A stretch of DNA of 64,000 bases from DATHTC01 sp035456465 (GCA_035456465.1 DATIDD010000100.1:1-64000), one strand, 5' to 3'. Numbered from the stretch's first letter, positions 15,443-23,647 are shown. A program made the numbers and translations. Notes: generated by a model not told the origin, from the sequence alone.

Positions 15443-16621
15443 ATGGGGCGCCTCCTCCTGATCGCATGCGCTGCCCTCGTGCTCTCGGCGCCTGCCTGGG
15501 CGGACAACATGGGCGACCGGAAGCGCGCGCTCGACAACCGCATCGCCGCGCTCCAGGGCCGGATCCAGGCGACGAACGCGAAGGAGGCCGTCCTCACCGA
15601 CGAGATCGAGGCCGTGACGGGCCGCATCCGCGCGCTCCAGGACGACGTCGACCGCGCCCAGGCGCGCGTGACCACGCTCGAGAACGAGCTCGTCGTCTAC
15701 AAGAACCGGCTCGCGCGCCTGTCGCTCGTGCTCGAGCTCCAGACGCAGCAGCTGAAGCTGCTGACCGCGCAGCACGAGGTCGCGCAGCGGCGGCTCGACG
15801 AGCGGCTCGTCGCGATCTACCAGGCCGAGAGCCCCGACGCCGTCGAGGTCCTGCTCACCGCCGAGAGCCTCGCGGAGGTGCTCGACCGGCTGGACTACAT
15901 CCAGGACGTCGGCCGGCAGGACAAGCAGATCGCGGCCCGCGTGCGCGCGGCGAAGCTCGCGATGAGGCGCACCCGGGCGCGCACCGCGGCGACCCGCAAG
16001 CAGGTGGCCGCGACGACCGCGGCGGTCGAGGCCCGGACGAACGAGCAGCGGGTGGTCCGCGACCGGCTGGTCGCCGGCCAGAACGCGCTCGCGTCGGCGC
16101 GCGCCGACAAGCGGGAGACGCTGGGGTCGCTGCGCTCGCGCGAGGCGAAGGACCGGAAGAACGTCGAGAACCTGCAGCGCGAGAGCGCCGAGATCGGCGC
16201 GCGCATCCGCGCCGCCCAGTCGAGCCCGTCGGCGGTCCCCCTTCGCACGCGCTCGTCCTCCGGCTTCATCTGGCCGACGTCGGGCACGCTGACGAGCGGC
16301 TTCGGCTGGCGCTGGGGACGCATGCACGAGGGGATCGACATCGCGGCGCCGACGGGCACCCCGATTGCGGCGGCGGCCTCCGGGACGGTGATCTACGCCG
16401 GCTGGATGGGCGGCTACGGCAACCTCGTCGTGATCGACCACGGCGGTGGCCTCGCGACCGCGTACGGCCACCAGTCGTCGATCGGCACCGGCGTCGGCGC
16501 GCAGGTCTCGCAGGGCCAGACGATCGGCTACGTGGGCAGCACGGGCCACTCGACCGGGCCGCACGTGCACTTCGAGGTGCGCGTGAACGGCGTTCCGGTC
16601 GATCCGCTCGGGTACCTCTAG
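15443..16621 (+). CDS. EnvC/NlpD-like M23 peptidoglycan hydrolase or activator
   Basis: A 392-residue secreted protein. A signal peptide (MGRLLLIACAALVLSAPAWA) is followed by a long coiled coil (about 25-250) and a LytM/M23 domain near 275-392. The zinc motif is intact: H295 and D299 in HEGID, and H374/H376 in HVHFE. Unlike E. coli EnvC, which has lost its zinc site, this one may therefore cleave peptidoglycan cross-links itself. It probably acts at the septum or wall; the coiled coil may bind a membrane partner. ATG at 15443. A palindrome at 16670-16687 may end the transcript. Confidence 0.9.
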   Translation: MGRLLLIACAALVLSAPAWADNMGDRKRALDNRIAALQGRIQATNAKEAVLTDEIEAVTGRIRALQDDVDRAQARVTTLENELVVYKNRLARLSLVLELQTQQLKLLTAQHEVAQRRLDERLVAIYQAESPDAVEVLLTAESLAEVLDRLDYIQDVGRQDKQIAARVRAAKLAMRRTRARTAATRKQVAATTAAVEARTNEQRVVRDRLVAGQNALASARADKRETLGSLRSREAKDRKNVENLQRESAEIGARIRAAQSSPSAVPLRTRSSSGFIWPTSGTLTSGFGWRWGRMHEGIDIAAPTGTPIAAAASGTVIYAGWMGGYGNLVVIDHGGGLATAYGHQSSIGTGVGAQVSQGQTIGYVGSTGHSTGPHVHFEVRVNGVPVDPLGYL

Positions 16622-16669
16622 CCGCCCCGCCCCCGCGGCTCCCGTAACCCGCGCCGCGGCGCGGCCGTT

Positions 16670-16687
16670 TCCCGGTTGGAACCGGGA
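16670..16687 (+). terminator. Inverted repeat after the M23 gene
   Basis: TCCCGGTT and AACCGGGA are separated by GG, 49 bases after the stop at 16621. A hairpin terminator is likely, without a T-tract. Confidence 0.4.
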
Positions 16688-16726
16688 GGGTCCCGCGGGC
16701 TCCCGCAAGGTCGTCTCCCGACGACG

Positions 16727-16752
16727 CCGGCCGCCTCCGACGAGGCGGCCGG
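16727..16752 (-). terminator. Hairpin terminator after hpt
   Basis: An 11-bp perfect stem (CCGGCCGCCTC with its complement) has a four-base loop. It begins two bases beyond the minus-strand hpt stop at 16755, as expected for a terminator. Confidence 0.6.
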
Positions 16753-16754
16753 TG

Positions 16755-17303
16755 CTACGTGGGGCCGCTGCGCAGCACGTGCAGGTCGGGCAGGTTCCGC
16801 CACCGCTCGTCGAGGTCGAACCCGTAGCCGACGAAGAGCTCGTCCGGGACGGTGAAGCCGACGTAGCGCACCGGCAGGCTCTCGACGAGCCGGCGGTACG
16901 GGCGGTCGAGCAGCGTCGCCGCGGCGAGCGAGGCCGGCCTTCGCAGCTCGAGCGTGCGGACGAGGTAGTTGAGCGTGAGGCCGGTGTCGATCACGTCCTC
17001 GACCACGACCACGTCGCGCCCCTCGATGTCGGTGTCGAGGTCCTTGAGGAACCGGATCCCGCTGTGGCCGCCCGTCTCGACCGCGGCTCCGTAGCCGGCC
17101 AGCTCGACGAAGTCGATCGCGTGCGGGATCGCGGCGGCGCGCGAGAGGTCGGCGAGGAAGACGACGCTGGCCTTCAGCGCCGCCACGAGCAGCGGCTCCC
17201 GGCCGGCGTAATCGCGGGCGAGCTCGGCGCCGAGCTCCCGGACGCGGTCGCCGAGCTCCTCCGCGGACAGGTAGACCTCTCCGATCCGCGGGTCGAGCGT
17301 CAG
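16755..17303 (-). CDS. hpt: Hypoxanthine phosphoribosyltransferase
   Basis: A 182-residue enzyme of normal length that salvages hypoxanthine (and perhaps guanine) with PRPP. The PRPP-binding motif VVVVEDVIDTGLT is intact, as are LKASVVFLADL and the base-contacting VGFTVPDELFVGYGFDLDE. No ATG, GTG or TTG lies near the expected N-terminus (LDPRIGEVYLSAEEL). The best candidate is CTG at 17303, which overlaps the stop of the upstream gene as CTGA, mirroring the coupled starts common in this window. It is the second gene of a pair with the PD-(D/E)XK-like protein. Confidence 0.9.
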   Translation of the reverse strand: MTLDPRIGEVYLSAEELGDRVRELGAELARDYAGREPLLVAALKASVVFLADLSRAAAIPHAIDFVELAGYGAAVETGGHSGIRFLKDLDTDIEGRDVVVVEDVIDTGLTLNYLVRTLELRRPASLAAATLLDRPYRRLVESLPVRYVGFTVPDELFVGYGFDLDERWRNLPDLHVLRSGPT

Positions 17304-17668
17304 GACGCGAGCTTCAGACCGAATCGCTGCGCCAGGCGCTCGATGTCGCGCCGATAGAAGAGCTTCACGCGAAGCTCCGGATGGAGCCGGCGGAGCTTGC
17401 GGAGCTTGCGGTTCTTGCGCGTGACGAGCGACTGCTTCATCACCGTGATCTCGAGGTAGAGGTCCTGCTCGGGCAGGTAGAAGTCGGGCGTGAACGCCTC
17501 CGTCACGCGCCCCTGCTCGTCCCGCTCGAGCACGAAGGTGCGCGGCTCGTAGTCCCACGGCACGCCGTGGTAGTCGAGGATCTTCGCGCACTCCAACTCC
17601 ACCTCATGGGCGAATCGTGGCGGTGATTTCCCGACAAATGCCTGGAAATCTTGGGTTTCCGAGGGCAC
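17300..17668 (-). CDS. PD-(D/E)XK nuclease-like small protein
   Basis: A 122-residue protein from GTG 17668 (VPSETQDFQAF). A basic tail (SLVTRKNRKLRKLRRLHPEL) follows a pattern that resembles the PD-(D/E)XK nuclease core: FTPDFYLPEQDLYLEITVMK, with Asp and Glu in place and Thr where Lys is usual. Such folds occur in nucleic-acid-cutting proteins, but the changed third residue leaves activity uncertain. It is translationally coupled to hpt, and its start lies 43 bp from the divergent phosphoesterase gene. The upstream extension of this frame lies across that gene and is discarded. Confidence 0.6.
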   Translation of the reverse strand: MPSETQDFQAFVGKSPPRFAHEVELECAKILDYHGVPWDYEPRTFVLERDEQGRVTEAFTPDFYLPEQDLYLEITVMKQSLVTRKNRKLRKLRRLHPELRVKLFYRRDIERLAQRFGLKLAS

Positions 17669-17711
17669 CTGGGTCAGCGTAGCAAGGCAGTCGGACGTAG
17701 AATCGCCCGCG

Positions 17712-18515
17712 ATGGCCGCCGCCGGGAACGGAACGTTCGTGATCGCCCAGATCTCCGACCTGCATTGCGGCGGGCCGTACTTCGTCCCGAACCTCCTCGA
17801 GCGGGCGATCTCGGAGGTGAACGAGCTCGAGCCCGACGTGGTGATCTGCAGCGGCGACCTGACCACGTTCGGGTTCAAGGAGGAGTACGCGGAGGCGAAG
17901 CGCTACCTCGACCGGATCCGCTGCGACGCCGTCGCGGTGATCCCGGGGAACCACGACTCGCGGAACGTCGGGTACGTCCACTTCGAGCGCCTGTTCGGCG
18001 ACCGCAGCTCGGTGCTGCGCGTGGACGGGGTCACGATCGTCGCGATCGACTCGACCGAGCCCGACCTCGACCACGGGGTGATCGGGCGCGGCCGCTACCC
18101 GTGGATCGAGCAGGAGTTCGCCGTCGACGCGCGGCTGCGCATCTTCGTCATGCACCATCACCTGCTGCCGGTGCCGGGCACCGGCCGCGAGCGCAACGTC
18201 GTCTACGACGCCGGCGACGCGATCGAGTGCCTCCAGCGCTCGGGCGTCGACCTCGTCCTCTGCGGGCACAAGCACGTGCCCTACGCGTGGCGGCTCGAGG
18301 ACCTCTTCATCGTGAACGCCGGCACGGTCTCGACGCTGCGGCTCCGCGGGAACGTCCGGCCCTGTTACAACGTGATCGAGGTGACCGGGAGCCACGTGAC
18401 GGTGTGGCGCCGGCATCCCTTCCACGGGCAGGAGCGGATCATCCAGTTCTCCACCGAGACCCGCGCATACGAGAAGTACACCGCGCGGATCGAGGGCGAG
18501 GTCACCTCCTGGTGA
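17712..18515 (+). CDS. CpdA/Icc-like metallophosphoesterase
   Basis: A 267-residue calcineurin-like phosphoesterase. All metal motifs are present: DLH (QISDLH), GDLTTFG, GNHD, MHHH near 152-155 and GHKH. The overall plan resembles CpdA/Icc 3',5'-cAMP phosphodiesterases. It is the first gene of an operon whose next genes make cyclic 2,3-diphosphoglycerate, and its stop touches the earliest possible start of the synthetase gene (GTGA at 18512-18515). It could therefore be a cAMP phosphodiesterase (three cyclases lie in the window) or the hydrolase that opens cDPG. The second is my inference. Confidence 0.85.
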   Translation: MAAAGNGTFVIAQISDLHCGGPYFVPNLLERAISEVNELEPDVVICSGDLTTFGFKEEYAEAKRYLDRIRCDAVAVIPGNHDSRNVGYVHFERLFGDRSSVLRVDGVTIVAIDSTEPDLDHGVIGRGRYPWIEQEFAVDARLRIFVMHHHLLPVPGTGRERNVVYDAGDAIECLQRSGVDLVLCGHKHVPYAWRLEDLFIVNAGTVSTLRLRGNVRPCYNVIEVTGSHVTVWRRHPFHGQERIIQFSTETRAYEKYTARIEGEVTSW

Positions 18516-18556
18516 CGGCCCGCGTCCCCGGTGGGTCGCCGGGCGTCGTGGAGCCG

Positions 18557-19837
18557 ATGCCGCCGCGGCGCGCGAGGTGCCTGGCGCTCGTGGACGGCGA
18601 GCACTACGCGTCCGTCGTCCGGGACGCGCTGCGCGGGCTGCCGTACGACGTCGTCGCCGCGGTCATGCTCGGCGGCACCGAGAAGCTGCGTGGCGGCGAG
18701 GACTACGGCGTGCCGCTCGCGGACGACCTCGACGCGGCGCTCGCCGAGCACGCGCCGGACGTCGTCTTCGACCTCTCCGACGAGCCCGTGCTGGGGCCGC
18801 GGGAGCGCCTGCGCGTCGCCAGCCGCGTGCTCGCCGCCGGGCTGCCGTACGCCGGCCCCGACTTCCGCTTCGACCCGCCGGCGCTCGAGCCGTTCGCGCT
18901 GCCGTCGCTCTCGATCGTCGGCACTGGCAAGCGCGTGGGCAAGACGGCCGTGTCGATCCACGCCGCGCGCCTCCTGTCGGAGGAGCTCGACCTCGTCGTC
19001 GTCGCGATGGGGCGGGGCGGGCCGCCGGAGCCGCTGCTGGCGGAGACGCCGCCCTCGACGGACGAGCTCCTCGCCCTGTCGCGCGCCGGGGGCCACGCCG
19101 CATCGGACTACCTCGAGGACGCGGCGCTCGCGGGGGTCGTCACCGTCGGTTGCCGGCGGGCGGGTGGCGGGCTCGCGGGCGCCGTGGGCGCGTCGAACGT
19201 GGTCGCGGGCGCCCGCGTGGCGGCCGAGCGGCGCCCGGACCTCGTCGTGTTCGAGGGCAGCGGCGCGGCGTTCCCGCCCGTCGAGACGCGGCGCCGGCTG
19301 CTCGTGGCGAACGCCTCGCAGCCCTCGGAGCTCGTCACGGGCTACCTCAACGCCTACCGGATCCTCGTCTCCGACCTCGTCGTGCTGACGATGGCCGAGG
19401 AGGGCGTCCCGCACCGCGAGCTCGCGGCCGCGGTGCGCGGGGTGAAGGACGTCCCCGTGGTCGCGTGCACGCTGCGGCCGCGGCCGGTCGTCCCCGTCGA
19501 GGGACGGCGAGTCGCCTTCTTCTCCACCGCCTCCGACCACGCGGTCGAGCGTCTCGCCGGCCACCTGCGCGACGCGCACGGAGCCGACGTCGTCCTGGCG
19601 TCGCCGCACCTCGCCCGCCGGGACGCGCTCCGCGACGACCTCGCCCGCGTGGACGGCGCCGACGCCTTCGTCGTCGAGCTGAAGGCGGCCGCGGTCGACG
19701 TCGTCGCCGAGGCCGCGGCAGAGCGCGGGGTCGAGCTGATCCTCGCCGACGCGGAGCTCGTGCCGGTCGCCGGCGACGTCGACGGCGAGCTGCGCGCGCT
19801 GGCGGCGGCGGCGCGGGAGGCGGTGGCGGTCGCGTGA
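18557..19837 (+). CDS. cpgS: Cyclic 2,3-diphosphoglycerate synthetase
   Basis: A 426-residue protein matching cDPG synthetase, the enzyme that cyclises 2,3-diphosphoglycerate with ATP in hyperthermophilic methanogens. Recognisable blocks are CLALVDGEHYASVVRDAL, VMLGGTEKLR, VVFDLSDEPVLGPRERLR, the P-loop GTGKRVGKT (about 122-130), VVAMGRGGPPEPL, GHAASDYLEDA and VFEGSGAA. The next gene encodes the enzyme of the preceding step, which strongly supports the call. ATG at 18557 gives the usual short N-terminus. GTG at 18512, overlapping the upstream stop, is an alternative start adding 15 residues. Confidence 0.88.
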   Translation: MPPRRARCLALVDGEHYASVVRDALRGLPYDVVAAVMLGGTEKLRGGEDYGVPLADDLDAALAEHAPDVVFDLSDEPVLGPRERLRVASRVLAAGLPYAGPDFRFDPPALEPFALPSLSIVGTGKRVGKTAVSIHAARLLSEELDLVVVAMGRGGPPEPLLAETPPSTDELLALSRAGGHAASDYLEDAALAGVVTVGCRRAGGGLAGAVGASNVVAGARVAAERRPDLVVFEGSGAAFPPVETRRRLLVANASQPSELVTGYLNAYRILVSDLVVLTMAEEGVPHRELAAAVRGVKDVPVVACTLRPRPVVPVEGRRVAFFSTASDHAVERLAGHLRDAHGADVVLASPHLARRDALRDDLARVDGADAFVVELKAAAVDVVAEAAAERGVELILADAELVPVAGDVDGELRALAAAAREAVAVA

Positions 19838-20766
19838 GCCAGCCTCGCAGGCGCGACCCGCTCCCGCTCGGCGGCGACCAGGGCCTGCCGTACTCCAAGG
19901 GCGTGATGGCGCGCGCCCTGATCGCCGCGGGGCTGACGCCGTTGCCCGCGTACGAGCTCGCGCACCGGATCGAGGCCGACCTCCGGGCGCGGGGCGCGGA
20001 GACTGTCGATCTCGAGCGCGTGCACGAGCTCGCGGTCGAGACGCTCGGCCTCGACTCCGCGGCGACCGTCGTCGGCCGGCTCCACCGCTACCAGCGCCTG
20101 CGCGAGCTCGACGCGCCGATCGTCGTGCTCGTCGGCGGCGCCACCGGGACGGGGAAGTCCACCGTCGCCACCGAGATCGCGCACCGTCTCGGGATCACGC
20201 GCGTCACCTCCACCGACTTCGTGCGTCAGACGATGCGCGCGTTCTTCTCGCTCGACTTCATGCCCTCCGTGCATTACTCGAGCTTCGAGGCGGGCGAGGC
20301 GCTGCCGCAGGCCGAGCGCGAGGCCGGCGACCCGCTGATGATCGGCTTCGTCGACCAGACGCGGCACGTGCTCGTCGGCGTCGAGGCCGCGATCGAGCGC
20401 GCCCAGCACGAGGGGTGGTCGATGGTGCTGGAGGGCGTGCACCTCGTCCCCGGGATGCTGCGTCCGCCGCCCGAGGGGGCCGTGTTCGTCCACGTGGTCG
20501 TCGCGATCGAGGACGAGTCGCTGCACGCCGAGCACTTCTCGATCCGCGACACGACGACCGGCGGGGAGCGTCCGCTCGAGAAGTACCTCGAGCGGCTCGG
20601 CGACATCCGGCACCTGCAGGACTTCATCGTCGAGCAGGCGGAGAAGTCGGGCGTGCCCGTGATCCAGAATGGGAACATCGAGCAGGCGATCGCCGCGGTG
20701 ATGGAGCTGGTGTTCGAGCGGGCGGAGGCGTTGACGGCGGTGGGTGAGACGGCGGGCGCGCGGTGA
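19834..20766 (+). CDS. 2-phosphoglycerate kinase
   Basis: A 310-residue kinase that makes 2,3-diphosphoglycerate from 2-phosphoglycerate and ATP, the first dedicated step to cyclic 2,3-diphosphoglycerate. The N-terminus has an ATP-cone-like segment (LPYSKGVMARALIAAGL, then HRIEADLRARGAE). The P-loop GGATGTGKST lies at 101-110, followed by TSTDFVRQTMRAFF and the acidic/His-rich FVHVVVAIEDE. This N-terminal cone plus P-loop plan is that of methanogen 2PGK. GTG at 19834 overlaps the synthetase stop (GTGA), and its own stop overlaps glpX (GTGA), so the three genes are translationally coupled. Confidence 0.88.
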   Translation: MSQPRRRDPLPLGGDQGLPYSKGVMARALIAAGLTPLPAYELAHRIEADLRARGAETVDLERVHELAVETLGLDSAATVVGRLHRYQRLRELDAPIVVLVGGATGTGKSTVATEIAHRLGITRVTSTDFVRQTMRAFFSLDFMPSVHYSSFEAGEALPQAEREAGDPLMIGFVDQTRHVLVGVEAAIERAQHEGWSMVLEGVHLVPGMLRPPPEGAVFVHVVVAIEDESLHAEHFSIRDTTTGGERPLEKYLERLGDIRHLQDFIVEQAEKSGVPVIQNGNIEQAIAAVMELVFERAEALTAVGETAGAR

Positions 20767-21773
20767 CCGAGGCGGCGGAGCGGGTGTCGAGCGCGCAGCC
20801 CGACGGCGACCGGCGGGGCGCGTGCCGGTGCGTCACGTACTCGCGCGCGACCGAGCGGGCGGCGCTCGCCGGCGCGCGGTGGCTCGGCCGCGCCGACCAG
20901 GAGGCCGCCGAGCACGCGGCGGTCGACGGGATGGCGGCCGCGCTGGAGACCTTCGACGTCCAGGGGCACGTCGTGATCGGCACCGACGAGGGGCGGCTCG
21001 CGATGGGGACGGAGATCGGCATGGGCGGCGAGCCCGTCGACCTCGCGCTCGACCCGCTCGAGGGTCGCGGCGTCGTCGCGCGGGGCGGTCACGGGGCGAT
21101 GTCGATGATCGCCGTCGCCGAGCGCGGCTCGCTGCTCGCGCTCCCGCAGATGTACATGCGCAAGATGGCGGTCGGCCCTCGTGCGCGCGGCAAGATCGAC
21201 CTCCTCGGCGCGGTGGGCGACAACGTGCGCGCGATCGCCGAGGCGTTCGGCCGCCAGGTCGGCGACATCACCACGATCGTCCTCGACCGGCCGCGCCACC
21301 ACGACCTCGTCGAGGAGCTGCGCGCGGCCGGCGCGCGGATCAAGCTGATCCAGGACGGCACCGTGACCGCGTCGATCTCCGCCGCCATCCGCGGCACGAA
21401 CGACCACCTCGCGATCGGGATCGGCGGGACGCGGCAGGGCGTGATGTCGGCGGCGGCGCTCCGGTGCCTCGGCGGCGAGCTGCAGGCGCAGCTCTGGCCG
21501 ACCTCCCGGGCCGAGATCACCGCCGCGCACGAGGCAGGCGTGGAGGACGTGGAGCGTGTGTTCTCGACGGAGGACCTCGCGCCCGGCGAGGTGATCGTGG
21601 CCGCGACCGGCGTCTCGAACGGCGATCTCCTCCGCGGCGTCCGCTTCTACGCCGACAGCGCCCGCACGCACTCGCTCGTGATGTGCACGCGCTGCAACTG
21701 GGTGCGCTTCGTCGACGGGCTGCACTTCTTCTCGCGCGAGCGGCAGGAGGACGTGCGGCTGCTCGGGTACTAG
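20763..21773 (+). CDS. glpX: Class II fructose-1,6-bisphosphatase GlpX
   Basis: A 336-residue phosphatase of gluconeogenesis, removing the C1 phosphate of fructose 1,6-bisphosphate. Metal-binding segments GTDEGRLAMGTEIGMGG and LALDPLEGRGVVARGGHG fit the lithium-sensitive-phosphatase fold. GGTRQGVMSAAALRCLGGE replaces the more usual GGAPEGV, a small variation at the substrate loop. GTG at 20763 is coupled to the kinase stop. The palindrome at 21772-21788 overlaps its TAG. Its presence ties cDPG synthesis to gluconeogenic flux, where 2-phosphoglycerate is on the path. Confidence 0.93.
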   Translation: MTEAAERVSSAQPDGDRRGACRCVTYSRATERAALAGARWLGRADQEAAEHAAVDGMAAALETFDVQGHVVIGTDEGRLAMGTEIGMGGEPVDLALDPLEGRGVVARGGHGAMSMIAVAERGSLLALPQMYMRKMAVGPRARGKIDLLGAVGDNVRAIAEAFGRQVGDITTIVLDRPRHHDLVEELRAAGARIKLIQDGTVTASISAAIRGTNDHLAIGIGGTRQGVMSAAALRCLGGELQAQLWPTSRAEITAAHEAGVEDVERVFSTEDLAPGEVIVAATGVSNGDLLRGVRFYADSARTHSLVMCTRCNWVRFVDGLHFFSRERQEDVRLLGY

Positions 21774-21793
21774 TAACAGACTGTTACTTGTCC
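21772..21793. promoter_or_regulatory. Palindromic operator-like site after glpX
   Basis: AGTAACAG-A-CTGTTACT is a perfect 8-bp inverted repeat (21772-21788) followed by TGTCC. The core GTAACAG-N-CTGTTAC with the flank TTGTCC recurs at 37225-37245. It lies 45 bases before the DUF59 gene start. The single-base spacer and A+T-rich arms suit a homodimeric regulator better than an RNA hairpin terminator. Confidence 0.6.
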
Positions 21794-21833
21794 CCCTCGG
21801 AGTGGGAAACCGCGCGGGCGCTATCCTGGCCCC

Positions 21834-22133
21834 ATGCCGACGAAGGAAGAGGTCTGGGAGCAGCTCCGCGAGGTCGAGGACCCGGAGCTCGGGATGGACG
21901 TGGTCGAGCTCGGCCTCGTCTACGACGTCGAGGTCGAGGGGCCGAAGGTGAAGGTGACGCACAGCCTCACCTCGATGGGCTGCCCCGCCGGGCCGATGAT
22001 CCAGGAGGGCATCGACGAGGCCGCGCGCCGCGTCCCCGGCGTCGAGGACGTGGAGATCGACCTCACGTGGGACCCGCCCTGGACGCCCGAGCTGATGTCG
22101 GACGACGCGAAGTTCATTCTCGGCTTCGGCTAG
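21834..22133 (+). CDS. MIP18/DUF59 family iron-sulfur assembly factor
   Basis: A 99-residue protein of the SufT/PaaD/MIP18 group that helps Fe-S cluster delivery. The family signature is complete: EDPELGMDVVELGLVYDV and TSMGCPAGPMIQEGI, with the conserved Cys. TWDPPWTPELMSDDAK closes the domain. It begins at ATG 21834, 60 bp after glpX and downstream of the palindrome at 21772-21793. No suf genes are in view, so it may serve general Fe-S maturation, for example for QueG further on. Confidence 0.9.
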   Translation: MPTKEEVWEQLREVEDPELGMDVVELGLVYDVEVEGPKVKVTHSLTSMGCPAGPMIQEGIDEAARRVPGVEDVEIDLTWDPPWTPELMSDDAKFILGFG

Positions 22134-22282
22134 CGGTTTGCCCAGCGTCTAGCTGCCAAGCAGACGGTCGGCAAACGCTCGATCGCAGGAACCGGCCGGC
22201 GCCGGGTCTTCCTGACGCGCGACCCGCTCCGGCGCGCGGCCGCGCTCAAGCTCGGGCGCCCGCGATCCGACATCTGCGGTAG

Positions 22283-23647
22283 ATGAGCCGCGCGCGCGTC
22301 GTCGCCCCGGTGCTGACCGCCGTGCTCGCGGGGGCGCTGACGGGCGTCGTCGTGTTCTCGCCGCTCCTCCGATTCGCCTACCGCAACCCGCAGATCCATC
22401 TCGCGACCGAGACGGCGGCGACGCTCGTCGCCGGGTTCGCGGCCTTCCTCGTGGTCGGGCGGATCCGGGCCGACGGTCGTCGGGCAGACGTGCTGCTGGC
22501 GACGGCGCTCGTCGTCCTCGCGACGACGAACCTCGCCTTTGCGCTCGTACCGGCGCTGACGGGGGCCGGCGCCCCCGCCTGGGCGGACTGGTCGGCGCTC
22601 GTCGGGCGGCTGCTCGGGAACGTCTTCTTCGCTGCCGCCGCGTTCGCGCCTCCGAGCGTCGTCCGGCAACCGGTGGTCGCGCTCCGCCGGGCCGTCGTCG
22701 CCGCCGGAACGGCGCTCGCACTGGCCGCCGCGGCGTTCGCCGCGGCCGCCGGAGCCCTCCCGCCGACGGTCGCGCTCGGCGCCTCGCCCGAGGCGTCGGT
22801 GAACCCGCTGCTCGCGGGACATCCCGTCGTGCTCGTCGTCCAGGTCGGGAGCGCGCTCCTGCTCGCGCTCGCCGCCGTCGGCTACACCGCCGCACCCGCC
22901 TGGCGGCGCTCGAGCCTCGGCACGTGCCTCGCCGTGGCCGCCGTCTTCGGCGCCGCCGCCCGCGTCAACTACGCCCTCTTCCCCTCCGTGTACTCCGAGT
23001 GGGTCTACACCGGCGACGCGTTCCGGCTCGCGTTCTACGCCGCGCTGCTGCTCGCCGTCGTCCGCGAGATCCGCGACTACTGGCGGCGGCTGGCCGAGGT
23101 CGCGGTGCTCGAGGAGCGGCGGCGGATCGCGCGCGACCTCCACGACGGTCTCGCACAGGACCTCGCCTACGTCGTCCGTCACGCGCCGGAGCTGAGCGTC
23201 GCGGAGGTGCGTGCGGCGGCGGCGCGGGCGCTGGACGAGTCGAGGCAGGCGATCTCGGCGCTGACGCGCCCGACCGACGAGCCCTTGGACACCGCGCTGG
23301 CCGTCGCCGCCGAGGAGGTCGCGAGGCGAGCCGGCGGACGGGTCCGGCTCGACCTCGCCCACGGCGTGGCCGCGGACGGCGACGCGCGCGAGGCGCTCGT
23401 CAAGGTGGCCCGCGAGGCGGTCGGGAACGCGCTGCGGCACTCGGGGGCCCAGGCGGTCACGCTCCGGCTGGAGGCGGAGCCCCTGCGCCTGCTCGTGCGC
23501 GACGACGGCCGCGGGTTCGACCCCGAGCGCGTCCGAGACGGGTTCGGGATCACGAGCATGCGCGAGCGGGTCGAGCGGCTCGGCGGCACGTTGTCGATCC
23601 GCTCCGCCCCGGACGGCGGCACGGCGGTCGAGGCGGTGCTCGCGTGA
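22283..23647 (+). CDS. NarL-type sensor histidine kinase
   Basis: A 454-residue membrane sensor. About eight hydrophobic segments form the N-terminal half (residues 1-250). These are followed by a HisKA_3 dimerisation helix with phosphoacceptor His287 in RRIARDLHDGLAQDLAY, then an HATPase domain (VAREAVGNALRHSGA, VRDDGRGFDPERV, GFGITSMRERVERLGG). The signal is unknown; the membrane region has no recognised sensor fold. ATG 22283. Its stop overlaps the response regulator start (GTGA), forming a typical NarL/LuxR pair. Confidence 0.9.
   Translation: MSRARVVAPVLTAVLAGALTGVVVFSPLLRFAYRNPQIHLATETAATLVAGFAAFLVVGRIRADGRRADVLLATALVVLATTNLAFALVPALTGAGAPAWADWSALVGRLLGNVFFAAAAFAPPSVVRQPVVALRRAVVAAGTALALAAAAFAAAAGALPPTVALGASPEASVNPLLAGHPVVLVVQVGSALLLALAAVGYTAAPAWRRSSLGTCLAVAAVFGAAARVNYALFPSVYSEWVYTGDAFRLAFYAALLLAVVREIRDYWRRLAEVAVLEERRRIARDLHDGLAQDLAYVVRHAPELSVAEVRAAAARALDESRQAISALTRPTDEPLDTALAVAAEEVARRAGGRVRLDLAHGVAADGDAREALVKVAREAVGNALRHSGAQAVTLRLEAEPLRLLVRDDGRGFDPERVRDGFGITSMRERVERLGGTLSIRSAPDGGTAVEAVLA

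Noticed and set aside
22118..22133. The string ctcggcttcggctag at the DUF59 gene end recurs near 25878-25892 before the minus-strand hypothetical gene.
   Set aside because: It could be a gene-tail remnant, but 15 bases with common codons in this G+C-rich DNA are weak evidence, and no further similarity extends from it.
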